This document shows positions 44,901 to 57,551 of a DNA stretch of 64,000 nt, piece by piece. Where the stretch lies: contig OZ316896.1 in the NCBI GenBank assembly GCA_973895155.1, positions 16,492,001-16,556,000 on the forward strand, read 5' to 3'. Below the pieces are notes generated by a model. It did not search any database and was not told where the DNA came from. It saw nothing but the letters and a program-made list of their open reading frames with translations. Within the stretch, counting starts at the first letter, position 1. The number at the start of each line of letters is the position of its first letter. A program made the position numbers and the translations under genes. This DNA is from Marsupella aquatica. Taxonomy: Eukaryota > Marchantiophyta.

Positions 44901-47900
44901 GGGGATACAAGTTTGAAACTACGATGGTTCGTGGATAATGGAGGCTTAAGTAGATGGACTGTTCTATCTTATGTATCTTTTGCAAATAGAAGATGCTTTT
45001 ATAACCAGATTTTTATGTCCATCTTTTCAATTTTATGGTAGAAGACGTTGCCCTCTTAAGTGGACGAACATTGGTTGTTGACCAGTTCTTCCATTACTTT
45101 GGTGCTCTTTGTTTTACGACAGGTCAAGTCTTCTAGAGTCTGGTTTGTTGAAGTGACAACCTTAACAAATTGTAATGGCCAAGTAACTCTGAACTGCTCA
45201 GTACAACGGAATGGTCGACTGACAATTGGTTTGAATACGCGTATTACAGGTCGATATCCTTCGACAAGGAGCCAATTCGGGCGTGGGAAATTGGTGATGA
45301 GGATGATCCTATGAAGCTGCTATTGATATATTGCTTGTGAGTACAATCGTCAGTATCTGTTTGGTGTTCCTCTCCCATTTAAACTGACCTACTTATCTTT
45401 GAAGCACCGTATCGCTCAGACTTGATGGTCGTATGAGCCTTAGAAGCTGAACACCTTGTCGTATTTACAGGACACATGAAATCGATCAAAAGTTGTCAAC
45501 GCCAAAGCGAAACCATCTGAAGTGGCCTAAAGTTTCTTCATTGTCAGATAAGGTCAAATATAAAGACACTCAAAATGGAATAAGACACTTAACCCAGCCT
45601 ACGCAGAAGCAGCAGAAGTTGCCTAAAGACACCACAACGAGGCAGATTCCAGTACATGAAGACGATGATGAAGTCATTCATGGAAATTATTTTAAGGGGT
45701 CGAAACTATCCTCGAGGCGTAAAGCGAAACCAGACACGGATGTAGATTTTTCCGCTACAGATTTTCTAAGAGATAGAAGTACATCGCTTATGCCGAAGAG
45801 AGATGCCCAGGTTTTGGCATCAACTCTTCCTCCTCCTAAGCATGTTAACTTACCGAGGAAACATGATCTACAGACGAAGAGTCTCACCGTCAGTTCCGTC
45901 GCCAAGGGTTTCCGTACTTCGACCGTAGGCCGGGAAGACAGGTACGGTGTATGGACGTATCGATGGCTAGACGCACCTTCTGCTTCATCCCTCTGCTGCA
46001 AATTTAATTGAACTAATTACTATGTCTCCTCTTCTGGTAGCTGTAACAAGTTCTGAAAGGTCTTCTCAGATTAGTTACTATCTTCATTCCAATCCAGCCA
46101 GAAATGCACTTTGCGTACAGGGTTATCAACAACGGTTAACAGTTGCAACTACAGGGTACTGGAAATCATGCGGCGAGCGTCACAGAAGATTACACTGGAA
46201 ACCGTTAAGGAGAACTTAGCGCAACCCAGTTGTTATGGAGAAAATAGAAAGAAGAATTTCTTGCATCTGGGAGAACTCCAATCAATGCTCAATGTAAGCA
46301 GAATTTTTCCCTTCCTTGTGTCCGAGATCCGGTCAAGGTGCTTGCACGTTCAACTGAAGAATACAACAAACTCTGAATTGTTACTCGTTGGAGATATATC
46401 CTGTGTATCCTGCGTTGCAAACATTGACCTTTTTGAGTTATTTTGAGTGATGGGGAGGGCTCCTAACACATTGATATGGATATACCACCTACTAAGTCGA
46501 TCATAGACAGTGTGCGCAATGTTGTGTAGTGGATTGAGAGATGGGTATTTATCATTCCCCGAAGACGGTCGCGTGTGTGCGTCAATCAATATTTCAATGT
46601 TGGTTTTATATGTCACCTGGCAAGGCTGATGGTTTGCAAATGAGATTTCCTGTAGTAGAAGTTGCTGTTTTCCATCTGCTACTTTTGGGTTTCATTCCTC
46701 GTTAATTTTCACCTGTACAGGCAATAAAGAAAGCAGCGGAGAAAGTAAAGAATGGTGGTAGCTGCGAAGATGCAAAACGCTTGTGTCCTAAAGATTACTT
46801 TTTGCGATTTCTGAAGAATGAGGTGAGTACTCAACACGTCTTGGTTATGGTATCCCGATGCATAATTCTATTGACCTGCTTGGAGATAATGTTGAGAGTC
46901 ATTGTAGACATCTCACCTAAAGTTCAACCCCCCTGCTCCCCCCCGAAGGCTATGCCGTTCGAACAGATCCATGGATTTGAAACTGAACTCAAGTAAATCA
47001 TCTATATTGAAATTGACAATTAAATGTGTCCTTTGCTACCTTCGATCAGGCTAAGTTGCTTTAGCAGACCTTCGTTTCTCTCATGTACGATATATCTCTT
47101 CGCTCTATGGCATCCTTCAAAGCTGGACGCAGATTCTGACAATGCTAAGTCCCTCATATCAGGGCAAAAAGACTAGCTGTTCTGAAACGCTGCCAGCAGA
47201 CAGTAGTGGTGGAGTAGAAGTAATGCAGTGAAATGGTACCTAACCAACATTTTAGGACGTTCAAAAATCAGAAGTGATTTCTACCTCTGATGGACCGCGA
47301 CACTTGAAGGATAATCGTATGATGAACCATATAACTTTGCATCCAACCTGTGCAGAAAGGCAAGGAAATTCAAATAGTTTTGAAGTTGTGATACTGTGAA
47401 AGCTATGGGACACTAATAAAGCAAACGATGATGGGCTCCCAGACGCAAATGCGTGAACTGGTCAAAGATGCGATCACTTCTACTTTTACAGATGTTTTTA
47501 ATTAAGCATTCTGCTAGGAATTGCCACTGGAAAGGCAGATGAACACCATACATCCCATCTTCAACACTGGAGCACCCATCCAACTGCTTCACTACTATCC
47601 CGAGCGTGCTTATGACTAAGCTGTACAGTTCGGAACTGGAAGTTATTCCTGTAAGTGGGCACAGGTAAATAGCACTGGGCCACCAGGTGACAGGTTGTTT
47701 CAGGAAAGACTTCAGCCTTATGGGACGACCTGATGATGCGCATGGCCTTTGACAGCATTCCCATGGAGACAGGCTATATTTTGCGGGCTTCCCACAATCC
47801 TATCTAACAAATTTGAAAGTATTGTACAAGAATGGCTCAGCACTTGTGAAACGAAGTAACCAGTTCTCTGACCCAGCTTCTTCCATTACAGCGAAGAAAT

Positions 47901-50900
47901 ACGTCTTTCGTCGCTCTGTCTCTGAGGACTTCGGCATACGCACGAACCGGAATTTCTGTCTTTAACGGTGGAGTGGAATTGTCCAACAGTACTCAAGCTT
48001 TGTTGTTCCTATCCTCGTGTACACTGACAACATGGCTTCTAAGTCCAAAGCTCACGTAGGGGTCCAAAAGCGCCTCGAGAAGGCATAGGAATTCTGCATC
48101 GTTCAAAGCATGACTGCCCGTTTTTGAAGACCAAAATTGTGAGCTTTGGACTTCAGGCTTCACAATCCACAGGCTCTACCTCGGGTGCTCGGAACTTGTA
48201 GAGGAAGGAATAGGATTATAGCAGCTTTGTGGTTGCTTTTGTGAGAGTGCAATTCAACTGAGAACAGCAAGTTCAGGGGTAATACTGGCATGAGATGCCA
48301 CCCTCTCATGGGTCATACTACAAACAAATAGAGGTATGGCGTAACTCACTCGAAATGCCAATACTCCAGTGGATAGTTGCTGCTGAGACCCACCTTGGCT
48401 GTGCCCTAGCACTGCCCAGTGCTCTGTCAACTAGTGGGATTTCAGAACGTCTCCGGATTACACTGCCTCAAGAGCGGAACTACTTCAGTAAACATGATGA
48501 CGCAGTATTAGTTTAGCAAGGTTACCATGAAGATCCATGTACCAAAACCGCGCTTCAAGTCTTGCAAGACATCGCAGATGACTGTGAAGACTGCTAAGAG
48601 GGACTCTGAGAGCCCTGGTAGCTTGTCAGTAGCCTAAGCAGAAGGTCGGTGCTTTGCAAGCAGAGGGGGCATGTCTATGGCCTATCTCTCCAGTGTTGTC
48701 CTGTCCATAGGCCTTACAGTGACATCTCGTCGGCAGAAACGGGAGGGACAGCAACGTTGAAGATTCATGGCAATAGCAAATTTAAAGACGATCTGGAGCC
48801 AGCTGCCGTGACCCTCTCTATAATGTACTCTCCTGCCCACCAAGCCTTGTGGAACGATTGGGCTCGAAACAGATAAATGGAAGCGTGTCCTTGGAGTTGA
48901 ATGACACTGTATACGCTATTAGATGAAGATTGAGCTTTTAAATGTCTAAAGGCCCATAGGGAGGGTATGTGTCTGAAAGGGCCTCATGCAGCGCTTTGTA
49001 GGATTTGGAGATTACTGTCTGCAGGAAATGAACGAAAGAATTCAAAGCTCACTGAAATCCAAATGACCGTCAGACGACATTTACTAATTAAAATTCATAC
49101 CCCAAATGGGAGTAAGTACTTGAGAAAACTGGAGATCAGATTTAAGTCTTGATCTCCACTCGATGGCTAATGAACTTACCAATGTCTTTTGGTCTCAGTG
49201 TGTCAGACATTAATCAACAGAGTCCTGCTCTGTAACTGATGACGTGACAGCAGGTTTCTTCATGTTGTAGCCTCTTTTTGACATTCAAACTGGTGCCCAC
49301 TCCCTGACTTTTTAAGGAACTGTGTCGGTGAATTCAGGACATGCTGAAAGTGCATCTAGCACCCATATTGCACGGCATGCGATATACCTCGTTTGGGAGA
49401 CATTTCACCTGCATTGATAAGCTGAAAGAGGTTTGAAAGGTCTTACCTTGGAACATGTTGTTACTTATCAGGAGAAGTAGTAAATATCAACTTCAAATGC
49501 TATCAAAAGTGAATGGTGTGCATGGGAGTTTGTTTTACTGTTATTGTTCTAACTGGGAAAGGGATTTGGAGTTCGCATGCAAATCTTTGATATCAGCTAG
49601 CGTGGTTCTCCAGGGGATAGATTTGATGTGATTAGCTACTTTCCAGGTGTTCAATTATCAGATTTTATTGTTTCCCTTTCTTACAGATAGTAAATCGGAT
49701 ACATCCGTACATCGACAGTGGGGACATGGTAAGTTGCCGTGCAAGTTATCTTTCTTCTCGATTTTAAACTCTTGAGGTCGAGGTCGTTATTTTCTGCTTG
49801 CTCCAGATTCTTGACATCAGGCTGGGTCCAAGTACGCCTAATTAACAAGGTATCTCACGTTTTGGATCCTTTTAAAGGAAGAATAGGGGTGGGAAGCGGG
49901 TAGGAAATTGGTTTGTTACTAATGAGTGCATAACTTTGGTAGGTGACAACTCATACTCAGATTTATATTACAATCCCTGTTCGCTTGTGATGCCGTAAAT
50001 TATTGTGTGTAAGAGTGGTCAGCTACAAGGAGTAAACCACCCGTCTGTCTATAATCTGGAAAGTGACAATCTTCTCTAATAGATTTGTTTTCTCTTGCCA
50101 AATCAGGTCGTGGACTTCTGTTGTGGAGCGAATGATTTCTCGATTCTACTAAATGAAAAGTTATTGAGCACAGGGAAAACTTGTCAGTTTAAGAATTTTG
50201 ACATTCACCCACCTAAGGTAAGTCCTAAAGGCATGTTGCGCTTCTTTCCTGAAACTGTGCGCTCGGAGCCGTTGACAAGTTCCTTACGTAATGTGGGGGG
50301 ATGGCAATACGATTTGTTTTGTTACCCAAGCTGCTGGAGCAGAAAGACTTTCCCGATGGCTAGAAACAAGGGAATATAAGATTGAGGAAAAGCAGACATA
50401 TGTCTCATAGAACTTCAAGGAGGATCGTATTACATTTTAGGGTTCAGTTGTTCTAACACAAGATGTCTGAAGCTCCAGAGTCAGTTGGGGAAATGATACC
50501 ACTGGGATACTGAATGAAGAAGTTGACTTAAAATTCCTAAGATTCGCTAGGAGTGAAAAGGACCGAAAGTAGTCTCCTGAATAGATGAAAAATAGCACCA
50601 TGGTGAATTTTTCATTGCATACTGAAGACTGCTATGGTGCTCTCAAAAGGCGGAATGCTGTGGCATTTTAGAGTTGTTTAGGGACTTCATCCTCCGGCAT
50701 ATCCTAAGAATTGGCAAGAGAAGTCTGTTTGCCTGCTGTGGAAAAATGAGATTGGTGTTTGCATTTGTGAAGTCATACTAATTTTCGGGAATAAATGAAT
50801 CGCACTTAAATAAGTTATCAATGCAGGCCTTAGGATTGGCTTTCAGCTTTGGAAGGCTGGGTTTACAATTTTGCCAGAAGTTGGGTCATGAGATTGACCG

Positions 50901-52769
50901 ATATTGGTCTTGGATAACGTCTTTGATATACAAACTAAATTTTTTCTGTGTTTGATATCAGAATGATTTCTGCTTCACAAAAGGTGACTGGCTATTAAAT
51001 CAAGGTCATGGTTTCTTGGAGGGAAAGAAACTGGTAAGTACTGTAGATGACCTTTTCTAATTATTCCTCAAAAGTTATCGTTATGTGGATCTCGCAGCAT
51101 CTATGTAAAATCTTCATTGGATTGATGAAAGTCTCCTGCTCACCGCGTCCTAGACTTATTATGATGTGACATTAATGTGCAGATCATGGGGTTGAATCCT
51201 CCCTTCGGTGTTCGAGCGGCCCTCGCGAACAGATTTATTATTCATGCACTGAAATTCAAACCCAAACTCCTGGTTTTGATCGTCCCTCCTGAAACAATGA
51301 GGTTGTTACCTGGGCCTTGAACTTTCGTCCTTTTACTGTGACAGTCTCATACGTTTGCAAATGTTCCTTTGCTCATAGGCATGTGTTGTTTGATTGTGAG
51401 CCAGCTATTCTGCGGATTATAACCCATTTGGATACGACCTGGTTTGGGAAGATAAAGAACTCCTCAAAGGCCATGTGAGTTGTCTTTCCGTCTCTCCTAG
51501 TGCATGGGCAGATTTTGGCTCAATTGTTGTCAGTGTTGGTTCCTTATCGTGGAATTCTGGTTCTTATATATTCTGAGCTACTTTGTGTATCTCTTGCAGG
51601 CATTCTATTTACCTGGCTCAGTGGATGACAATGATGGGGAAAATAAGACCCAGTGGAATGTTGTTCCACCTCCTTTGTACCTGTGGAGTTCCAAGGACAT
51701 GATACAAAAACACAGAGATGTTGCTGTGCGATACAAGCATGTTGAGAGTTTGACAGCCGATCCTTTAGTGTTACCTAATAGACGAACTCCAACACCAACT
51801 GCACCCACTAGAGAGGTTCTAACACTCACGATACCATCTGACAAATGGACAAACTCTGGGTCGACTCCTACCGAATGTGACACCAGCAGCTCTCGACTTC
51901 AGCACTCTGCAACTTCCTCCCTAGCCGATGGGCATTCTCAGAACTCCCTTGATGGATCTGGACATTGTCTTTCAGCTGGAGGTCATCATGCAGCTGTCCA
52001 GGATTCACCTGTGGGCAGACAAACCTCAGGGGAACAACCCTCAGATCATATAACACAACAACAAACAGCTTCCATGAGAACAGGATTTGGGCGTGGCACT
52101 GTGGGTCACACAGTAGGTCCTGGAGCTCTACATCCACAGAACAACCATGTCCCGGTTCTTCCGCATCCACATCTGATACAAAATTCATCACCTGCTGCCC
52201 TGTCGAGTCACTCAGGGCCTCCCTACAGCACGTTCCATAGAAAGGTCACGAAGGTGTCTGCCTCTGAGTTAATTTCCCAACATGGGAATCCCAATCTGAC
52301 CCAGTCAGCCTCGGAGCTAATTGTCAAACACGGGGATGGCAAGGGGAACCAATCAACTCCAAGAGGAAATCAAGCACAATGGGGACAAGTGGAACGTCCA
52401 AGTCAGTATCCTGATCTAGATAGCATGGATCGACAATATGCAGGTCCCCAAATTTCTCATCGGCACCCATATGTGGAGCCACATCGTCCTCCAAACTTGC
52501 ACGGAGTTCAACCACCATGGCCGGGCTTTTTCCCAGGGCCAAATCTACCTTTCAACCATGGATTCCAGCAACCATTACCGAATCAAATGTGGCCACCGCC
52601 TCAAATGCCTCTACATCCTTACCTTGTACCTGGCATTGCACCAGGGTTGAGACAGTCATTTCCTCCCACACAAGATCCCCATTTCAGAGCACGGCCTGGT
52701 CCGATTGAGAGAAGATCTAGAGCTCAGCAACATGATTTATATAAGGAGTCTGGAGGTTGGTTGGAATAA
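38945..52769 (+). CDS. EDM2-like: EDM2-like protein: triple PHD module and methyltransferase-like domain (21 coding exons)
   Basis: Coding exons read from splice sites and frame: 38,945-39,409; 40,517-40,654; 40,754-40,856; 41,399-41,467; 41,997-42,552; 42,669-42,822; 43,109-43,211; 43,269-43,289; 43,469-43,579; 43,868-44,133; 45,250-45,336; 45,471-45,941; 46,155-46,293; 46,721-46,822; 49,338-49,430; 49,687-49,728; 50,107-50,217; 50,962-51,033; 51,183-51,304; 51,405-51,474; 51,600-52,769. All phases agree and give about 1,487 codons. Arabidopsis EDM2 has about 1,300. Order: acidic N-terminus; EDM2 N-terminal domain (WIKLRRPLREY at the first junction); a Ser/Lys-rich part with a 34-residue tandem repeat; PHD block at residues about 484-700 (CAICDDGGDLL, CDGPC, CFICGQLG, FYHPGCL, CPAHKC, CRRCPKAYH, then IYC and HEID across a junction). 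Next comes a methyltransferase-like domain at about 929-1,120 (HGMRYTSFGRHFT, DFCCGANDFS, GLNPPFG, VPPET, FYLPGSV), and finally a Pro/His/Gln-rich tail. The known protein works in the nucleus, reads histone H3 marks and controls poly(A) choice at genes with heterochromatic introns, with ASI1 and AIPP1. The start exon, the micro-exon at 43,269 and a few acceptors are uncertain. Confidence 0.9.
40361..40404. repeat. 9-bp microsatellite in an intron of the EDM2-like gene
   Basis: About four copies of GTATTTTTG in tandem, T-rich, within the 1.1-kb first intron I can define (39,410-40,516). Its closeness to the acceptor could add to the pyrimidine-rich character but no role is claimed. Confidence 0.8.
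42288..42491 (+). repeat. In-frame tandem duplication coding for two 34-residue units
   Basis: Two copies of exactly 102 bp, beginning at the Asn codons at 42,288 and 42,390. Each encodes a unit starting NESRKHEQ or NESKKHDQ and ending SSRSVYT. Differences are mostly single substitutions and length is conserved, so the frame of the EDM2-like gene is kept. It lies in the disordered, Ser/Lys/Asp-rich linker before the PHD block, at about residues 356-423. Confidence 0.9.
46823..49337 (+). other. Large 2.5-kb intron of the EDM2-like gene
   Basis: Bounded by a GTGAGT donor after the exon ending FLRFLKNE and the AG before the exon starting DMLKVHLAP. Inside are small ORFs on + (73 codons at 48,295, 75 at 48,649, 61 at 48,967) and one on minus (67 codons at 47,764-47,561). 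None has a domain I recognise. An old insertion into the intron is possible, but no terminal repeats are seen. Confidence 0.6.
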
Positions 52770-54185
52770 TAAACATTGCCAAAGGGCATGCACGTCAATT
52801 CTTCATAACATATGTCGAAACCTATGCTGGTTTGGCTTTCTCTGATCAAAGGATTTTCGGTGAAGTGGAGGTGTTTGGAAAGTGTGTCGGAGTCTCATTC
52901 TTCCTGAGTAAGCCCATCCATGAGTAATTCATATCCTCTTTTCACTTGTGTTCATGGTTGGAAGAGAAATCATGTGCATGCTTGTGTTGTATGTTGTGTT
53001 GGGTGGTTTGTCACTCAATTGTCTTGTCATTGTTGTAATCCTTAGTTAGTAGCATCCCTTGTCACCTATTCATGCTTGTCCTCAGGTTAGAGAATACCTT
53101 TTGGTGGGCAGCCTTCATCTTCCCTATAACAAGAAATAAATCAAAATTTCTTCCTACTCATTTAATGCCATCTACTGGTCCCTTATGCTAGTGCGAACCC
53201 ACAACCCTAACCTTAGTTCATGCTTCGCATTCTCGGCTGAATATTGTCTAGTCTCTATAGTTCCTAAGTAGGCAGAGTATGCCCCATATCCACATCCACC
53301 TAAAGCCAGTGAATTATAGCATTTGATTACTGACTGGTTAAACTTCCATAAAAAAATATTTTTCCCCCACCCGAACGTATGCAACCATTCCATTCAATTG
53401 CCCAATGGCCAGAAGGATGACCAACTTCCATATTTATAGACCTGGTATGTTTGCGCTGCCGAGCCATCACCATGATATTTGACGCAAGTATTCGGAATGG
53501 GTGTCCAGAGAATTGCTTGAAGTTGTCAACCTCCAAGAAATCATTGCAGCCCTAGAGGCTTGATGACAGCAGAAGGAGTTGCCTTAAGTGTGAAAGGCCT
53601 CTGGTGCCAATGGCTTTGGTTCAACTGATTCTTGAAAATACAATTGTAGTGCTGAGACAGGAATTTTTATTGTGAGCAGGTTGTTGGAAGGAGACATGGA
53701 CAGTCAAACTGACCTCAACTCTCCACCCTTTGTATTTTTATTTTTTTTCGTTCCTAGTTGTTGGAAGGGAATGCTCTTCCCTAATTTTACTGCACCTGGG
53801 ACATATCTTGCAATTGCGTACAGGAATGCAAATATCATACTCTCTAAACTAAAACTTGGAAGTGGAAGTACTTGTAGGCCTATTGTCTTGAACTAGCCAA
53901 GATACCTCTGCAGCCTTCTCCACCCCAAAGGTAAATAATAATTCTAAAAGTATAAAAGTCAAGATGCCTATGTGGAACTTGTAGTAAAGTGCTAGAGTGC
54001 GTTTGTGTCTTTCGTGGTAATTCAAAATATGAACTCTTCTAGTTGTAATTCTCAACTCTGAGGTTTATTGCTCCTGAGATGTCACGATCAGTTGGCAAAT
54101 TTCAGTTTTATCATCGAGTAAAAATCTAATGAAAAATCCACAAAGATAGTCGGGAGTCTACTCCAGATGGCCTAAAAGCTGAAAA
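52770..54185. other. Downstream of the EDM2-like gene; no recognised gene
   Basis: The first few hundred bases are the likely 3' UTR; an AATAATAAA-like signal overlaps the stop region at about 52,767-52,774. The rest has only short ORFs with no domain. Confidence 0.4.
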
Positions 54186-54275
54186 GGGGGGGGGGGGGGG
54201 GGGTTTAGGTCAGCTGGCCCCAATAAAGCCCCAATAAAGCTGACAAAAAGCTTTATTGGGGCTAGCTGACCTAAA
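54186..54275. repeat. G18 tract followed by a 26-bp inverted repeat
   Basis: Eighteen G at 54,186-54,203 abut an inverted repeat. Arm 54,204-54,229 pairs with arm 54,250-54,275 at 25 of 26 positions, separated by a 20-base loop. The arm begins TTTAGGTCAGCTGGCCCC, and CCCCAATAAAGC is also directly repeated inside. The structure could be a collapsed foldback element, or a G-quadruplex next to a hairpin. Confidence 0.85.
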
Positions 54276-57200
54276 ATCTACAAATTGAGTCAATGTTGTT
54301 TTGGGGGGATATTGTATGCTCGGGACCCTCTCTTTTCCTTGGTTTTTTACATTTCTGTACGAGGGAGGTGGATGGTAGTGTCCACCCAAGGCATGTGTGC
54401 GGGTCTCCATGTTGCAGAGGGTGCCCTTTTTTGGTCTATGTCTAGTTTTCCCTCTTTTCCCCCTCTCTCCTCCTCTCCCTCCCTGCCTGAGGGAGGAGGG
54501 GGGAGAAGGGGCTCGTGAGGGTGTGGGGGAGGGCATCGCAAAATCGGGCAAGGCAGGTGGAGAGTCGTGCTAGGTTGGGTGTTGTGAAGGGGCAGATAAG
54601 GGGGGTTTCAGGGGCAGATGTACCAGTGAGGGAAAACAGGCAGCTTATTAAGCCACCCTGATTGTTTCCGCCCATAATGCATTAATTTGGCAAATGAACT
54701 TGGAGGAGAATGAACCAAACTGCATATTATATAGTGTGCAAATAAGAAGGTACAATGGTACACCTGTACATCCTGGTACCTTAGTCTGGTACATGGGATG
54801 CATGGGAATGTGGGAGGTTTATGGAATGGGGAGGAGGGGGGAATTTTTTAATTTTTTTTCAGTCAAGTTCTTTTTGGGTGATTTCATAACTGTTTTCTTG
54901 TTTTCTTGTTTTCTTTTCCAGAAGTGTTGGAGGGAAGGGTAGGGTAGAATGAGGATTAATATTTTTCTGCCCAATGCCTTTGCAGATGTGCCCTCATATC
55001 TAATTTAGACTCGCTTTGGTTCTTACTCCAACTCTTGCTGTAGCTCTTTCCCACGTTTTGCCTCAACTCTTGTTACCCAGTAATGCCTTTTATCCCCTGC
55101 TTTCCACTTGCAGTCATTTGCCTCATTTGACAACATTTCCACAAGGATAGCACATTTCATAAGGACTCACTTTACACAACTATGATTGTGCAATGGACAG
55201 ATATTGGGTCAATTAAATATATTACAATCTTGCTATGGAGTCTACACATTTCTCACAAAGGATTAGTACTGAAAGATATTTCCCAAAGACTAAAGACAGG
55301 ACCATCGTAATTGAGCATCACAAAGGCACACACAAGGTGACTTAGACTGAGCTTTTGGTATTTCCCCTCTGGTAAATGGTGGTAAACCCAATAAACATAA
55401 TTGGTAAACAATCTTGCCCGGGGGATCAGCTGGCCTGTAAAGGGCTGAGAACTATATATTGGAGACTATAGGCAAAAACAACAGGCATGAAAGGTGTGTT
55501 CAAATTGTATAAAAGCCCTAACCCCTGTTCATATGCACAAAACAGGCTCCCTTTAGCAGACTCCCCATGCCCATGCATTTGCAAGCATAGTCTAAATATG
55601 ATATTCTATCTTACTAATAGAGTGCAATGCAAAGTTACTTTCCTGGGCTATTGTCTACAGTGAACCCTCTAGACCATAAGTCTCCATAACAACAAAACTG
55701 AAAATGAGGACAACTACAAACATGATGGGGACAAAGATGAACAAAAAATAGCAGAGTTAGTTTTTTGCATGTTTTTCCGTTGTCTTCATCTCTATTTTTG
55801 TTCAAGGAATAGGTAATCAGGCTAGTAAGTACATAATTGCAATCAAAAGCTACTGGGGCCGTTGCCTCTAGACCTGACTCTAAAGTGAGAACTGAAAGTG
55901 CAGAACAAAAACAGGGGCGGGGACAATGATGAATGGGAAATAATAATGAGTTTTTGATTACAAAGTATATTTTGTCTCATTTCTACTCACATTCAAGGAA
56001 AGAGCAGCGGGTAATATATATTTATCATACCAGCAGCTACACTCAAGGGAATAGGTCATGAATGGTAGACTTTGATTGCAAATTTCTGAAATTGTTCCGA
56101 CACTTTGGCTACGAGTTTTTGAGATCATACTTCATATGGGAAAAATGGGCAAAATCTAACAATGTGGATTAATAAGTATTTAGTTACCCTCATGATGAAT
56201 TGGTAAATAAATTGGTAAAATAATCTCACCCAACCCAAGCAGGGGCCAGTTTGGGCACTACAGTAGAGTTTAGTTCCAGTGGCAAAAAAATTGGCACATT
56301 CCACCTCACGGAAAAATCCTGGCCACTTTGGTGAAATTAGCTTTTTGATTATCCAATTTCCCACTAGCCAGAGACCCCATGAGGTGATCCTTAAATCTAG
56401 GGAGGTCTAGAGGTGTATCTAGGCAAATTACAGAAAAAAATATTCTTGGCATCTTCTCTTCCGCACAAGGCAAGGTGGCATTCGCCATCTCGGTAAAAAA
56501 GAAAATACCTCATAAATGACCCTGCCCGGCCAGGCACGCGTCTTCTTCCTCCTGGCGGGCAGAAGACAACTGGGGTGGGGCCGTGGGCCACAGAAGGCCA
56601 GCAGGGGGCCGGCCCAAAAGCCTTTCGCCAAAAGCCTCTCCGGTCAGCCCGTGTTTCCTTCCATTCGAATACGGAGCCCAGAGAAGGATGTCTTTATCTG
56701 CTCCGTATCCGTACGCGAGAGTAGACCCATCAGTACGGCGCCCGGCAATGAAAAGGACTGATAGAGAGAGGGGGACCCCGCCGATGTGGGCCCCTCCACG
56801 CGTCAGCACACTCAGCACCTGACCGACCGCGCGCGGACGGATTGGACCCAGGAAGTTGATCCCTGTTGGCGGCAACGGGGACGACAATTTCTACGCGGGA
56901 AAGGAATGTCTTCATTCGCTGGCAACAAAGCACCAAAACAACAACAGCAACGATAACGGGGTTCCATGGCAGACAGAGAGGCCCCACATTCTTTTAGTTT
57001 TGCAGGTTTAGCCGGGGCAAAGGGAGGGAACAATTATACTCTTTCTGGTTTTTCCTTTTTGGCCAAGGGGGCCAATGTCACCTTGTATAAAGGGAAGATG
57101 CTAAGATTATCCTTCAACTAGTTTTTGTGGATTGAATTCTACAGTTGGATCTCTATGGTCTGTGAAAGTGCAGTCATTGCTTTCCTTTTCGGAAAATGAA

Positions 57201-57551
57201 GGGAGCCCCACCTGAGTACCCCGGGCGCGCAATGGCCCAACAAGTTGAGCACAGGATGGCCCCGTTTTTTTTCATTTCCTCAAAATGAAGTTTTCAAATA
57301 TGGAGAAACAAAGGATACGAAGTCTAGCCATGTTTTTGACAACCAAGAGCGAAACTTGGCTTGTAATTAGAAGTAGTGGCCCCTCAAGTTGTTCTCTTCA
57401 CGCAAATAAAAGAAGACGTCTTGTACAGGTTTGTTTAGAGATAACCTTGGGGCTAAATAAGACTGCATTGGATTACTAGGAGAAAAGAGTTGTATCCTAT
57501 TTTTGACACTGCTATTTGGTGAATTCAATTTTCATGTTTTATCTTCTTCAA
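54276..57551. other. Intergenic, no convincing gene; CpG-rich island at 56,500-56,990
   Basis: A homopyrimidine-then-homopurine patch (CCCTCTCTCC to GGGGGGAG) lies near 54,455-54,512. Diverged copies of a CAAGGRAATAGGTMAT-like word occur near 55,804, 55,993 and 56,045. The island at 56,500-56,990 is much richer in C, G and CpG than its surroundings and has a 125-codon minus ORF (56,887-56,510) with no recognised domain. It could be a promoter island or part of an unrecognised element. Confidence 0.35.

Noticed and set aside
54210-54675. Overlapping minus ORFs rich in Pro, Arg, Gly and Glu
   Set aside because: They come from a homopurine/homopyrimidine patch and have no domain, start context or splice partner.
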